From CAYZJB01 sp964602985 (GTDB lineage: Bacteria > CLD3 > SB21): 64,000 nt of DNA. The stretch spans positions 1-64,000 of the forward strand of contig CAZRTJ010000014.1 in the NCBI GenBank assembly GCA_964602985.1, written 5' to 3'. The notes under the pieces were generated by a model, which was not told the origin of the DNA, did not search any database, and was given only the letters and a program-made list of their open reading frames with translations. Shown one piece after another: positions 16,955 to 26,150 of this stretch. Within the stretch, counting starts at the first letter, position 1, and each line of letters opens with the position of its first letter. A program made the translations under genes and the position numbers.

Positions 16955-17976
16955 ACCCGCCGATACACTTCGAATTCGAGCAGTTCGACGGTCGGTGTGA
17001 CGAAGTCTTTTTTCAGAGGCTCCTCTCGCAGGAGGTCTGTACTAAGGTATTTCTTGTTGTCGTCTGGCAGGACCGTAACCACGCAGGCCTGCGCATCGAG
17101 TTGCCGCTTCAGCAGGATGGCTCCGACCACATTGGCGCCGGAGGAAATGCCGACTCCCAGTCCGAGTTCGGTCGCCATCTTCTGCGCCATCAGGATCGCA
17201 TCGCCGTCATGCACGCTGACGATCTCGTCGACAGACTCGAGCTTACAGATCGGAGGAATGAATTCGTCTGAAATTCCCTGGATACGGTGATGGCCGACCT
17301 TTCGTCCCACGGACAAGGTTGGCGATTCGGCGGGTTGGAGGGGATGAACCTTGATCGATGGGCTTTGTTCTTTCAGGAAATGACCGACGCCCATCAGCGT
17401 GCCGCCCGTGCCGACGCCGGCCACGAACGCGTCCGGCCTGCACCCGGCTTCCTCGCACTGCCACCAAATTTCCGGTCCGGTCGTCTGTCGATGCGCGTCT
17501 ACATTGGCTTCGTTTGCAAATTGCCGTGGAAGGAAGACGTCTGCAGACTGTTTGGCCATTTCTTCCGCCATCTGGATGCTTCCCAGGAAACCGCCTTCTT
17601 CACGCGAGACCAGACGGATTTCTGCGCCAAGACTTTGAATGAGGCGCTTGCGTTCTTCGCTCATCCAGTTGGGCATGAAGATCGTCACCGGATGCCCGAG
17701 GGCCCGGCCGATGGCAGAAATGGAAATTCCCGTGTTGCCGCTGGTCGCCTCTGCGATGCGGTGACCCCGATCGATGCGTCCTTCCCGATAGGCATTTTCC
17801 AGGATGATGTATGCCATCCGGTCTTTGATGCTTCCGGTCATGTTGAGATTTTCCGCCTTGGCGAAGACCGACCCTTCACGATCTCCATCCCGGTAGCGGA
17901 TCTTCAGCAGGGGCGTATTGCCCACCATGTGCCGGAGGCCCTTGAATCGCGCATTGTCGGATGGGTATGGGTTCAT
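16912..17976 (-). CDS. Cysteine synthase family PLP enzyme with four-Cys C-terminal tail
   Basis: The 354-residue enzyme belongs to the fold-type II PLP family of O-acetylserine sulfhydrylase: PLP lysine K51 (NMTGSIKDRMA), substrate loop TSGNTGIS, IFMPNWMSEERK, and the phosphate-binding GVGTGGTLMG. It should make cysteine from activated serine and sulfide, or act in a related reaction such as cystathionine beta-synthase. After the usual catalytic end there is a tail with C342, C345, C351 and C354 (C-x2-C-x5-C-x2-C), which could bind zinc or a cluster. The start has AAGGAG upstream and lies ten bases after the TPR gene. Confidence 0.88.
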   Translation of the reverse strand: MNPYPSDNARFKGLRHMVGNTPLLKIRYRDGDREGSVFAKAENLNMTGSIKDRMAYIILENAYREGRIDRGHRIAEATSGNTGISISAIGRALGHPVTIFMPNWMSEERKRLIQSLGAEIRLVSREEGGFLGSIQMAEEMAKQSADVFLPRQFANEANVDAHRQTTGPEIWWQCEEAGCRPDAFVAGVGTGGTLMGVGHFLKEQSPSIKVHPLQPAESPTLSVGRKVGHHRIQGISDEFIPPICKLESVDEIVSVHDGDAILMAQKMATELGLGVGISSGANVVGAILLKRQLDAQACVVTVLPDDNKKYLSTDLLREEPLKKDFVTPTVELLEFEVYRRVCRTCVDRDECDRC

Positions 17977-17986
17977 GGAATCTCCT

Positions 17987-18709
17987 TCAGTGAACAGAAT
18001 GGGCGGCTTCGGCGCGGCGCCGGGCATCTTGCACAGCCTGCCGAGCTGTCTCGTCCGCCGGGTACGCCGCAGCCAGTTTTTGCAAAACCTCCAGTTCCGC
18101 GGCGAGGTTTTTTTGTTCGCGATGCAGAAGCGCGAGATTGAGGTAGGCCTCCGCAAAGTCCGGTCTCACCGCAATGGCACGCTCATAGTGCCGAACGGCA
18201 TCGTCCCTTTGTCCGAGATCGGCATAGCAGAGAGCGAGATTGAAATGAACGGACGGCGATCGTCCGTTCAGGTCGAGCGCGCGCAGAAAGTGAACCAGAG
18301 CGCCCGCCGTGTCCTTTTTTTCGCGACAGGTCACGCCGAGACTATTGTGGATCAAGGGCTCCCGGGGACGACGTCGGACGGCCTCCTGGAAATAAAACAG
18401 CGCCTCGTCGAATTTCCTGCCCTCCCGACACAGCAGGCCCAGGTCGTAATAGAGACGCCAGTACTTGGGCCGGATCTTCAGCGCGGATTTCAGCGTCTCT
18501 AACGCTTGCGACAGTTGACCGGATTTTTGTTGGGAGCGGGACAGGTTGGCATAGCTATCGTAGTGATCGGGATGCAGGCGGACGGATTCGGCAAAACATC
18601 GCGTCGCCAGGTCATAGTCTTTGGCCTGATAGGCCGCCACCCCTTCATTAAAAATCTGCGTTGCCTGACGCAGATTTTCATACCTGGCAAAGAATTTCTT
18701 TAGAAACAC
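17987..18709 (-). CDS. TPR-repeat protein
   Basis: The 240-residue protein consists of about six TPR motifs from residue 15 onwards (for example AAYQAKDYDLATRCFAESV, LYYDLGLLCREGRKFDEAL and VHFNLALCYADLGQRDDAV). It has no signal peptide. The start is a GTG with GGAGAG about five bases upstream; an overlapping ATG is out of frame. TPR proteins mediate protein-protein contacts, and the partner is unknown. It is the first gene of the run into the cysteine synthase, PqqB-like and LOG genes. Confidence 0.88.
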   Translation of the reverse strand: MFLKKFFARYENLRQATQIFNEGVAAYQAKDYDLATRCFAESVRLHPDHYDSYANLSRSQQKSGQLSQALETLKSALKIRPKYWRLYYDLGLLCREGRKFDEALFYFQEAVRRRPREPLIHNSLGVTCREKKDTAGALVHFLRALDLNGRSPSVHFNLALCYADLGQRDDAVRHYERAIAVRPDFAEAYLNLALLHREQKNLAAELEVLQKLAAAYPADETARQAVQDARRRAEAAHSVH

Positions 18710-18711
18710 AT

Positions 18712-19142
18712 TTCTCTCCGAATGCGCTTATGATAGGACTTTGAGGGGAGAAGGTCAATTACGGCGTGATGGGACATGACGACAAACGCGGCACGCCATT
18801 GCCTCTCTTTCCCCTCTTATGAGAACACGCGCGCTGATTCTGGTGGCATATGAATTCACAATCGCGTGAAGGTGGCCTGGGATTGCGCTGGCCGTGTGTT
18901 TCACAAGAAAATCATCGATCGCTTTTCTGGAGTCCCAGAGGGCATGATGGCGGACTCACGCAGGTGCGAATCCCTGCCGAGGCTACTCCGGACCGTTCAG
19001 AAGATACCGTCGGAATCAAGATGGAACATGACCGTCTGCCAGGCGTCGTGGCTGAAGCCCCTCCCCCACGCGACGTTGATGGCCCACGCCGGAAATTGAC
19101 ACGCGTAAGGGAAGGCGGACGGGATTCGAATCCCGCGAAGTA
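18712..19142. other. 431-base gap between TPR and giant gene
   Basis: No convincing gene. The part nearest 19142 contains CCCTCCCCCACGCGACG and, about 30 bases later, CACGCGTAAGGGAAGGCGG, which look like decayed ends of the palindromic repeat family at 2407-2940. A perfect 16-base palindrome (CGGGATTCGAATCCCG, around 19119-19134) lies just beyond the 3' end of the 1794-aa gene and could be a weak terminator without a T-run. Confidence 0.4.
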
Positions 19143-22100
19143 TCACTTTATCAACAACATCTTGCGGCTGAGTACACCGCCGGGAGTCTCCAATCGATAG
19201 ATGTACACACCGCTGGCCACGGATTGTCCCTGATCGTTGCGGCCGTTCCACAAGTAGGTGTGATAGCCGGCTTGTTGCACGCCTCGGAAGAGATCGGTCA
19301 CCCGCTGGCCGAGGATATTGTAAACCGTCAATCGAATCGGTCCGGACTCCGGCAGGCCAAATCGAATGGCCGTCGTCGGATTGAACGGATTCGGGTAATT
19401 CTGAGACAGTTCGACCTTCTTGGGCAGGAACACATGATCCGGATTGTAAAACAACGCGACATCGCCCAATCGATACAGAGAACCCGTCACACTTCCGGTT
19501 GACCCCTCTCCGCCCAGATAAGTCCATTGACCATCCTGCCACTGATACAGACCGATCCGGCGTTCGTCGTAGTCCGCCAGATTGCGACACTCGGACAACT
19601 GGGATTCGTCAAACGTCACCTGCAGTGTCGCGCGCTCGCCTTCCCGCATATCGCTTGTGCTCATCATCCCGATGCGTGTCCCCAACTCGATCCAACGGTC
19701 CGCGCCTTTCGAAAGCCTCCGCGAAGAGGTCGGCACGATGCGCGAAGTGAGAAGGATCCATGCCTCCTCTGCAAACGCATTCTTCGGAATGGAAAGGACC
19801 GTATTCCCATGTGTAATCGAGCGGGCCTCTTTCGCGACCGTGCCCACGGCGTACGTCCGTGAGTCCGTACCGACATTGCCGGCCGAGTCGTTTGCATTCA
19901 CAGAGATATTCAGTGTCCCTTCCTCCAATCGGTAGGAAGTGGCAAAGACACGGCGATTGCCGGGCAGAGCCACGAACGACGGATTGGTCGTACTATCCAG
20001 CGTCAGCGTCCCCGTCACGCTCGCCAACCCTTCATTCGCCGCGACCATGATGTCCACGTACCGTTTCAACACCGTACTGCGCAGTAAATAGATGTCCACG
20101 ACCGGCGGCACGTTTTCCAATCCGATCCCGAACAGGGGAATCACAAGCGGACCGCCCGTCGAATTACTCATGACTCTCAATGTGTCCCGGCGAGGGCCGA
20201 TATTTTGCGGCACGAAGCGCACCGTCAGGGCCAGAGTATCCGTCCCCGCCGCCAGAGTATCCGGCAAGGGTGTGGAGACGATGCGGAAATCTGGCAATCC
20301 TTTGATGGCCTGATTGACGGTGACCGGGCCGGATGCCGCATAGACCTTGATGGTAGCAGAACTACTGTCCCCCAAACGTACACTCCCGTAGGCGATTGAC
20401 GATTGATCCGCAAACAATGCGCCCCCACCGATGCCCCCTTCGCCCTCCAGATAAACCTGAACCGTGTCTTGCGCTGAATAGAAAGTCAACGTATCCCGGA
20501 AAGTGCCGTTTGCGCTCGGAATGAATCGGATGTTTGCGAAGGCCGTATCGCGACCTTCAATCAATGTATCCGGCTCCTGAACATTGCTGTTGAAAAACTG
20601 AAATGCCGGCTCTGTCAGGCTCGATACGGAATCGATCCGGACATTGCCATTCACCGGAAATACACGAAAAGGAAGTGTGGCAGTGTCGCCCACGGGAACC
20701 GTCCCGTAGTTCAACGTGCCTCCAAAGATGGCGAGCGTCCCAAAAAACGGAATCGCAGGCGTGGAGAATGCCGATGTGCTGCTCAAATCCTGAAGGGCGG
20801 TGACTTCCAGGCCTGAAGAAAGTATCACCTTGCGCGACCATGCCCCACTTCCATTAGCCGTCGTCGTTCCGAGTGGAAATCGTCCCTGTCCCCGGCCCAC
20901 CGAATCGGCAAATAGCTGAATGAATGCGTTCGGCTGGGATGTCCCGCTAACCGTCGAATCCGATGCGATGCCGGAAATCACCGGTGGCACGAGACCACCC
21001 TGGGCCCCGTTCTGAAACCAGATCCCGCCCAACTGATTCTTGTAGATCAGATTCTGATAGAAGATTGAACTATCGGTCTGACTGCCATCGACAGCGATGC
21101 CAAACTGCTGGTTGAATGCCATTCGATTGTACAGTACCGAGTCAGCACGGGCCCGCTTGTTGATCATCAGACCGGAGAAGGAATTGGGCACGGCCAGATT
21201 TCCACCTCCGTCCGTGCCAAGGAAATTGCCCTCCACGCGCGCGAGTGCGCTGTTTGTAAGAGTGATGGCGTTGCCCGTGTTCCCGGAAATCGTGTTCCCA
21301 AGCACGATGCATTTTCGGGAAGAGTCCACTTCCATGCCGCGCACATTGGGAATGGCGCTCGTTCCCGCCGCATTGAGACCGATGTAGTTGCCACGGACCT
21401 CATTGGAGTCGGAGAAAAATATCCTCAATCCGGTTTGGGATGTGTGCCCGCTGATGATGTTGCGACCTCTCGCCGTGCCATTGCCTATTCGATTGTGTTT
21501 GGAACGGTTCGATATGGAGATACCCTGGAGACCATTGGCGATACCCGCGTTGCCCGCAGCATCCGTTCCGATATAGTTGCCATAAACATTATTGGAAATG
21601 GTCAGATTCCCATCAATGACAAGACCCGCTGAGCCGTTTCCGGAAATAACATTTCCGTGGCCGGGCAATGAGTCTCCGATCGTATTGAACGAAGACGACA
21701 AGCTGAGCCTGATCCCGTCTCCCGCATTCCCGACATTGGCTGTGCCTGCGGCGTTCGTCCCGATGTAATTGCCAATGACCTTGTTGTATGGGGATGTGCT
21801 TAACTCGATGCCGTATGCATTTCCGGAAATCACGTTCCGGCCCCCGGGTGTGCCGTCGCCGATTTGATTTTCGGATGTTGCCTCCAGTTTGATACCGACG
21901 ACATTGTTACCGATGCCAAACGATCCGGTGGCATCCGTGCCGATGAAATTCGCGAGGATGACGGTGGAGTCTGCATTATCCAAATAGATCCCGTAGTTAT
22001 TGTTTCCGGAAATGACATTGCCCAAAGAAGGCAATCCGATGGTCGTGCGCGAAGCGTTCAAATTAAGCCACAAGCCGAAATCATTCGAGAGATTCGCAGT

Positions 22101-24527
22101 GCCGGCCGCGTTCAGACCGACATAATTATTCACGATGAAGATGTCGCTTCCCTCACTGTAGATACTGTAATTGCTATTCCCGGAGATGACATTTCGCCCA
22201 TTGGGTCCGCCGGCGCCGATGTGGATGTGCCGGGTTTGCTGGCCTAGTCTGATGGCCGTACCGTTCGGGAGCGCCCCCGTCCCGGCCGCGTCGACGCCGA
22301 AGTAATTGCCGACAACGTATGTGCTGTCGGCGTCATTTTGGAAGTCAATTCCTTCGCTGGAGTTTCCGGAGATCACGTTGCGCGCGTTTACGTTATTCGA
22401 GTCCCCGATCATATTGGCGCTGACGCCGAGACTGGCGATTTGAATGCCCCAGAAATTTCCGGTACCCGAAGCGCTCATGCCGTCCAGACTTGTGCCGATG
22501 TAACAACCTTCTATGCGGTTATTGCGGGACCCATTGATCAGAATTCCCGCTGTGTTGAATTTCTGGATGTTGAGGTTGCGTACGACATTGTTCGAGCTTC
22601 CGATGACGATCCCCCAGTTGGGTGTGCCATTATCGATAATCGACACACTGGGTTTGGAATCACCGTCCACGTCGCCGTCGATCACCGTACTGCCTGTCGT
22701 TAGCGAAAGATCGCTGCCCGTAACCAGAATCTGGCGACCCAGCATGATCGGATTTGAGAATCGAATCGTGTCCGGTCCCGCATACGTATTGGCGCTATCG
22801 ATGGCATCGCGCAGAGAGCCGGCGCCCGCATCCGCATCGGTCGTAACAATCCGCCAGTTCAGAGCCGTCGCAATCGTGTTGGAAAAAGCAGAAGTGTTAT
22901 TCAGCGAATCACTTTGTAGCGCCGTGATGTTGACGTTCGGCGGAAGTCCGGTCAGCACCTTCGAAAACGCGCCGCCGGTGCCTGCGTACACACTGTCCAG
23001 ATAGGCGCGTCCCTGATTTCCATTGTCAGCGAAAATCTGAATCAGATTCCCTTCGGCATCGGCAGTTCCAGACACTGTGCCGGTCGCAATATCCGCCAGC
23101 GTCAGGACGGGCGTTGGAATGAAATCCTGAGCATTGTTATCCAGGAATATTCCACCATTGACGTTGCTGTGGATGGAATTCCTGAATATGAAATTCCTAT
23201 TTGCGGGCACTACATCTCCCAGAATGTAAATGCCCTGATCGCCATTATGGGCGATGACGTTGTCGGAGATGGTATTTCTCGATACGGAGTCCTGATAGGC
23301 ATAGATGTCGATCCCGTGTATGGCGTTGCCTCGTGGGGTCACACCATCCGGCCCGACACCGATATAGTTTCCCAAGATCTGATTACCAAAGGCCCTCCGA
23401 ACGGAGGTGGCCTCGATCCTGATGCCGTCGAAACCATTGGAACCGATCACGTTTCGTCCGGCAGGCGAGCCATCGCCGGCCTGAACGAAATCAGACTCAT
23501 TGATGTAAATACCGCTCTGAACGTTTGCCCATCCGGCTCCCGCCACATCGACCCCGAGGTAATTGCCTAACACCAAAGTCGAATCTGCAAGGTTCAGGGA
23601 AATCGCGTCCGTGCCCGAACCGATGACGATATTTCGATCCCCAGGATTGGTACCGCCAATCACATTTCCGAATCCGTTCGTGACGGCAATGCCGGCCCCT
23701 GTGTGCCCGTAACCGGCTGTGCCCGCGCCCGACGAGTCCGTACCGATGTAATTTCCTCGGATGACATTGTACTTCGTCCCCGCCCCGGCCACCCAGATTC
23801 CGGTGCCCCCCGCCGCCAGGACATTGCGTCCCGTCAGGGTTCCATTTCCAATCCGGTTGTATTTCGCGTTGCTTGCAATGGCAACGGCGGTATCATTTCC
23901 ATTGAAGGTGTTGTCCGATTGGACGCCGATGAAATTCCCGGCTATCTCGTTCGAATCACTGCCGGTTCCCTCGATCAGGATCGCCTGGGTATTTCCATTA
24001 ATGAAATAATTTCGACCGCGAATGGTTCCGTCGCCGATCCGGTTACGACGCCCGCCATTGGCGATGTGCACGCCGTGCTCATTATTTTGCAGATCGCACC
24101 CGATGACGACGTTGTCCGATCCTCCATTGATGTAAATGCCACTGAGGTTCGATCTGAAATCCCAGATCGCCAAATACTCGATCCTGTTGTACGAGGAACG
24201 GATCTCCAGTCCGGTCAATTCCGGTCCACTTGCCGTCTGTTGCAGGGTGAAATCCGGCGTCCCGTCTCCATCAATGTCCCCACGAATGAGCGTAAAGTCA
24301 TCCAGAATGGCCGGGAGCGCCGAATCATTCACACTGTATATATTACCGAACAAATCCATGTCAAACAGGATTGTATCCGGTCCCGGATTGACATTGGCTT
24401 GCCCGATCGCCCATCGCAGTGACCCAACGACCAAGCTGTCGTCCGACATGTCTGTGACCGTAAACGTCCCCGCCTCGATCCGGGCGGCAGTGATCAGAGT
24501 CATGAAAAGCACCACTTGTTTCATCAT
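19143..24527 (-). CDS. Giant secreted beta-helix protein with C-terminal sorting domain (1794 aa)
   Basis: A signal peptide (residues 1-19) leads into two right-handed beta-helix modules (about 20-490 and 560-1150), each introduced by a GSLRxAIxxAN...GPDTIxF motif and built from repeats of about 45-50 residues with GNYIGTDAAGT and IGDGTPGGRNVISGN. Two choice-of-anchor-D/HYDIN-like domains follow (about 1250-1460), then a block shared with the two other giants, and a C-terminal sorting domain (about 1700-1794) beginning LSQNYPNPFNPTTAIRFGLP and ending SGVYIYRLETPGG plus SRKMLLIK. Such tails direct proteins through type IX secretion or to the cell surface in FCB bacteria. A role as surface adhesin or polysaccharide-binding protein is inference. 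No lipoprotein partner follows it. Confidence 0.88.
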   Translation of the reverse strand: MMKQVVLFMTLITAARIEAGTFTVTDMSDDSLVVGSLRWAIGQANVNPGPDTILFDMDLFGNIYSVNDSALPAILDDFTLIRGDIDGDGTPDFTLQQTASGPELTGLEIRSSYNRIEYLAIWDFRSNLSGIYINGGSDNVVIGCDLQNNEHGVHIANGGRRNRIGDGTIRGRNYFINGNTQAILIEGTGSDSNEIAGNFIGVQSDNTFNGNDTAVAIASNAKYNRIGNGTLTGRNVLAAGGTGIWVAGAGTKYNVIRGNYIGTDSSGAGTAGYGHTGAGIAVTNGFGNVIGGTNPGDRNIVIGSGTDAISLNLADSTLVLGNYLGVDVAGAGWANVQSGIYINESDFVQAGDGSPAGRNVIGSNGFDGIRIEATSVRRAFGNQILGNYIGVGPDGVTPRGNAIHGIDIYAYQDSVSRNTISDNVIAHNGDQGIYILGDVVPANRNFIFRNSIHSNVNGGIFLDNNAQDFIPTPVLTLADIATGTVSGTADAEGNLIQIFADNGNQGRAYLDSVYAGTGGAFSKVLTGLPPNVNITALQSDSLNNTSAFSNTIATALNWRIVTTDADAGAGSLRDAIDSANTYAGPDTIRFSNPIMLGRQILVTGSDLSLTTGSTVIDGDVDGDSKPSVSIIDNGTPNWGIVIGSSNNVVRNLNIQKFNTAGILINGSRNNRIEGCYIGTSLDGMSASGTGNFWGIQIASLGVSANMIGDSNNVNARNVISGNSSEGIDFQNDADSTYVVGNYFGVDAAGTGALPNGTAIRLGQQTRHIHIGAGGPNGRNVISGNSNYSIYSEGSDIFIVNNYVGLNAAGTANLSNDFGLWLNLNASRTTIGLPSLGNVISGNNNYGIYLDNADSTVILANFIGTDATGSFGIGNNVVGIKLEATSENQIGDGTPGGRNVISGNAYGIELSTSPYNKVIGNYIGTNAAGTANVGNAGDGIRLSLSSSFNTIGDSLPGHGNVISGNGSAGLVIDGNLTISNNVYGNYIGTDAAGNAGIANGLQGISISNRSKHNRIGNGTARGRNIISGHTSQTGLRIFFSDSNEVRGNYIGLNAAGTSAIPNVRGMEVDSSRKCIVLGNTISGNTGNAITLTNSALARVEGNFLGTDGGGNLAVPNSFSGLMINKRARADSVLYNRMAFNQQFGIAVDGSQTDSSIFYQNLIYKNQLGGIWFQNGAQGGLVPPVISGIASDSTVSGTSQPNAFIQLFADSVGRGQGRFPLGTTTANGSGAWSRKVILSSGLEVTALQDLSSTSAFSTPAIPFFGTLAIFGGTLNYGTVPVGDTATLPFRVFPVNGNVRIDSVSSLTEPAFQFFNSNVQEPDTLIEGRDTAFANIRFIPSANGTFRDTLTFYSAQDTVQVYLEGEGGIGGGALFADQSSIAYGSVRLGDSSSATIKVYAASGPVTVNQAIKGLPDFRIVSTPLPDTLAAGTDTLALTVRFVPQNIGPRRDTLRVMSNSTGGPLVIPLFGIGLENVPPVVDIYLLRSTVLKRYVDIMVAANEGLASVTGTLTLDSTTNPSFVALPGNRRVFATSYRLEEGTLNISVNANDSAGNVGTDSRTYAVGTVAKEARSITHGNTVLSIPKNAFAEEAWILLTSRIVPTSSRRLSKGADRWIELGTRIGMMSTSDMREGERATLQVTFDESQLSECRNLADYDERRIGLYQWQDGQWTYLGGEGSTGSVTGSLYRLGDVALFYNPDHVFLPKKVELSQNYPNPFNPTTAIRFGLPESGPIRLTVYNILGQRVTDLFRGVQQAGYHTYLWNGRNDQGQSVASGVYIYRLETPGGVLSRKMLLIK

Positions 24528-24557
24528 GATTGTCGCAGCCCCTTATCTTGTTTGCAC

Positions 24558-24582
24558 TTGTATTTCAATGTGATCAATACAA
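24558..24582 (-). promoter_or_regulatory. Inverted repeat upstream of the 1794-aa gene
   Basis: TTGTATT (24558-24564) and AATACAA (24576-24582) flank an 11-base spacer containing TGATC, 31-55 bases before the start of the giant gene, where a promoter operator would lie. The neighbouring sequence (24583-24800) is AT-richer than coding DNA and has no gene. Confidence 0.3.
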
Positions 24583-24800
24583 ACGACAATGATTTGACGA
24601 TTCGACCGTGCCGGACTTTCAGATGAACCTCACGGTATGCTCAAGGTGGGATGAATCAAAGTAAACGAGTTGCGGCATCCAGTCAAGGAGGCTTTTTGCG
24701 GGTACCCAGAAATTTGACAGAGCTGAAATCAGGTTGACTGGAATCGTGATACCCGATCGGTTTTTTACAAGCGTTGCTGACTGCTGTGATTTCGAGCCCC

Positions 24801-25540
24801 GTTCTTACATGTTACTGAAGACAGGCTCGACCAACCCCTCCCATGTCCCTCCCCTTACGCGCACTGGCTTGTACGGTACCTGAAATCGAAATCGCGCAAG
24901 GGGAGGGGCCGGGTGGGGTTGTGTCCCCTGACCCTCACCGATCATACGANNNNNNNNNNNNNNNNNNNNNNNNNNNNNNNNNNNNNNNNNNNNNNNNNNN
25001 NNNNNNNNNNNNNNNNNNNNNNNNNNNNNNNNNNNNNNNNNNNNNNNNNTGCGTGAAATCTGACTCGCGTAAGGGAGGATCAGGTTCGGGTTGTGTCCCC
25101 CTACGCGCTTCCGGCTTGTACAGTACGTAAAATCGAAATCGCGTAAGGGGCGGGGTTGTGTCCCCTGACCCTCACCGATCATACGATGCGTGAAATCTGA
25201 CTCGCGTAAGGGAGGATCAGGTTCGGGTTGTGTCCCCCTACCCGCTTCCGGCTTGTACAGTACGTAAAATCGAAATCGCGTAAGGGGCGGGGCGGGGTTG
25301 TGTCCCCTTACACGGAAGAGTTTGGCCGGTGCGTGAAAACCAGCTCTCCTAAAAAGGTGAGGTGCAAGCGTCTGCTAAGAAATACGATCGAGGACGACCG
25401 GCAAGATGTTTCGTTCTGACATGTTACTGAAGAAAGGCTCGACCAACCCCTCCCATGTCCCTCCCCTTACGCGCACTGGCTTGTACGGTCCGTGAAATCG
25501 AACTCGCGTAAGGGGAGGGGCGGGGTGGGGGGGCCGCACG
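24801..25540. repeat. Second palindromic repeat array, bounded by direct repeats
   Basis: Elements of the family seen at 2407-2940 recur with other loops: a unit CCCCTTACGCGCACTGGCTT ending in CGTAAGGGG (24832-24921 and 25445-25540), and a unit with CGATCATACGA and CTGACTCGCGTAAGGG alternating with CCGGCTTGTACAG. The first and last copies carry the same left flank (GTTCT, then ACATGTTACTGAAGA, then AGGCTCGA; from 24801 and 25413), so the array is enclosed by direct repeats of roughly 100 bases. It lies between the 1794-aa gene start and the lipoprotein at 25578. Confidence 0.8.
24950..25049. other. Assembly gap (100 N) inside the second array
   Basis: Exactly 100 N, an unsized scaffold join within repeat units; the flanking genes may not be contiguous at the spacing shown. 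Confidence 0.98.
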
Positions 25541-25577
25541 AAGCGGCCTGATTCAAATCATCGCAGTGTACGGTCCA

Positions 25578-26126
25578 TTACTGGGCGGCGCGCAGAGCAT
25601 CCAGTTTGGTCAGCAGTGCAGCCGGATCGGTTGTGCTCGCAAATCCGGTGTCGAGCAGTTGAACCCGACTCAGGCATGCCGGGAAGTCTCCGAGATGCCA
25701 GTAATCATAGCCCTGTGTCAGGAGCATGGTGCGATACGTAACTCCATTGTCAAATTCGAAAACGAATTCCGGCAACCGATCCAGCACAAACTGTGCGTGA
25801 GCGGCGCTGTTGGCGTGATCGCCATTCAGCCATCCGACGATGGCCCAGCCCGCGTAGCCATGAAGAAGGGTGTCGGCTTCGGTACGAAGAAAATATCCGT
25901 TCGACTGCGGAAGGGAATCCATCTTCAGCGTGGTCCAGCCCAAACCGACAAGGGCCTCGGCGCGATGATCGCGAATGGCCAGCGTAAAAGACGAATGGGC
26001 CGCGGAATACTGTCCCGCCACAAACAATGCCCACGCATCCGCGATCTGCGTGTCTTCGCTATCTCCGCCGCCGCACCCCAGCGTAACGGCCGTCAGCGCA
26101 CTCAAGAATATTTTTCGCATGTTCAT
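25578..26126 (-). CDS. Small TPR-like lipoprotein, partner of the 2221-aa protein
   Basis: The 182-residue protein has a lipoprotein signal (hydrophobic stretch ending TLGCGGG, Cys about 18) and helical TPR-like repeats. It is a clear paralogue of the protein at 34233-34760: both share GLGWT, KMDSLPQS or RMDSMPQA, GYAGWAI, an AQFVL segment and a late LLTKL or LLTEL. Both genes directly follow a giant beta-helix gene (here 24 bases). AGGAG is eight bases before the ATG. A chaperone or surface-anchoring role for the giant partner is inference from this recurrence. Confidence 0.8.
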   Translation of the reverse strand: MNMRKIFLSALTAVTLGCGGGDSEDTQIADAWALFVAGQYSAAHSSFTLAIRDHRAEALVGLGWTTLKMDSLPQSNGYFLRTEADTLLHGYAGWAIVGWLNGDHANSAAHAQFVLDRLPEFVFEFDNGVTYRTMLLTQGYDYWHLGDFPACLSRVQLLDTGFASTTDPAALLTKLDALRAAQ

Positions 26127-26150
26127 ATCCTGAACTCCTGATTGGTTTCG

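Noticed and set aside
18929..18988. tRNA-like segment (GGAGT...ACTCC with a GCAGGTGCGAATCCCTGC arm)
   Set aside because: Only about 60 bases, no anticodon arm or D-arm can be placed, and the T-loop is not canonical.
19119..19134. CGGGATTCGAATCCCG as a tRNA T-arm
   Set aside because: It is a perfect palindrome with the wrong loop size, and no other tRNA parts lie upstream.
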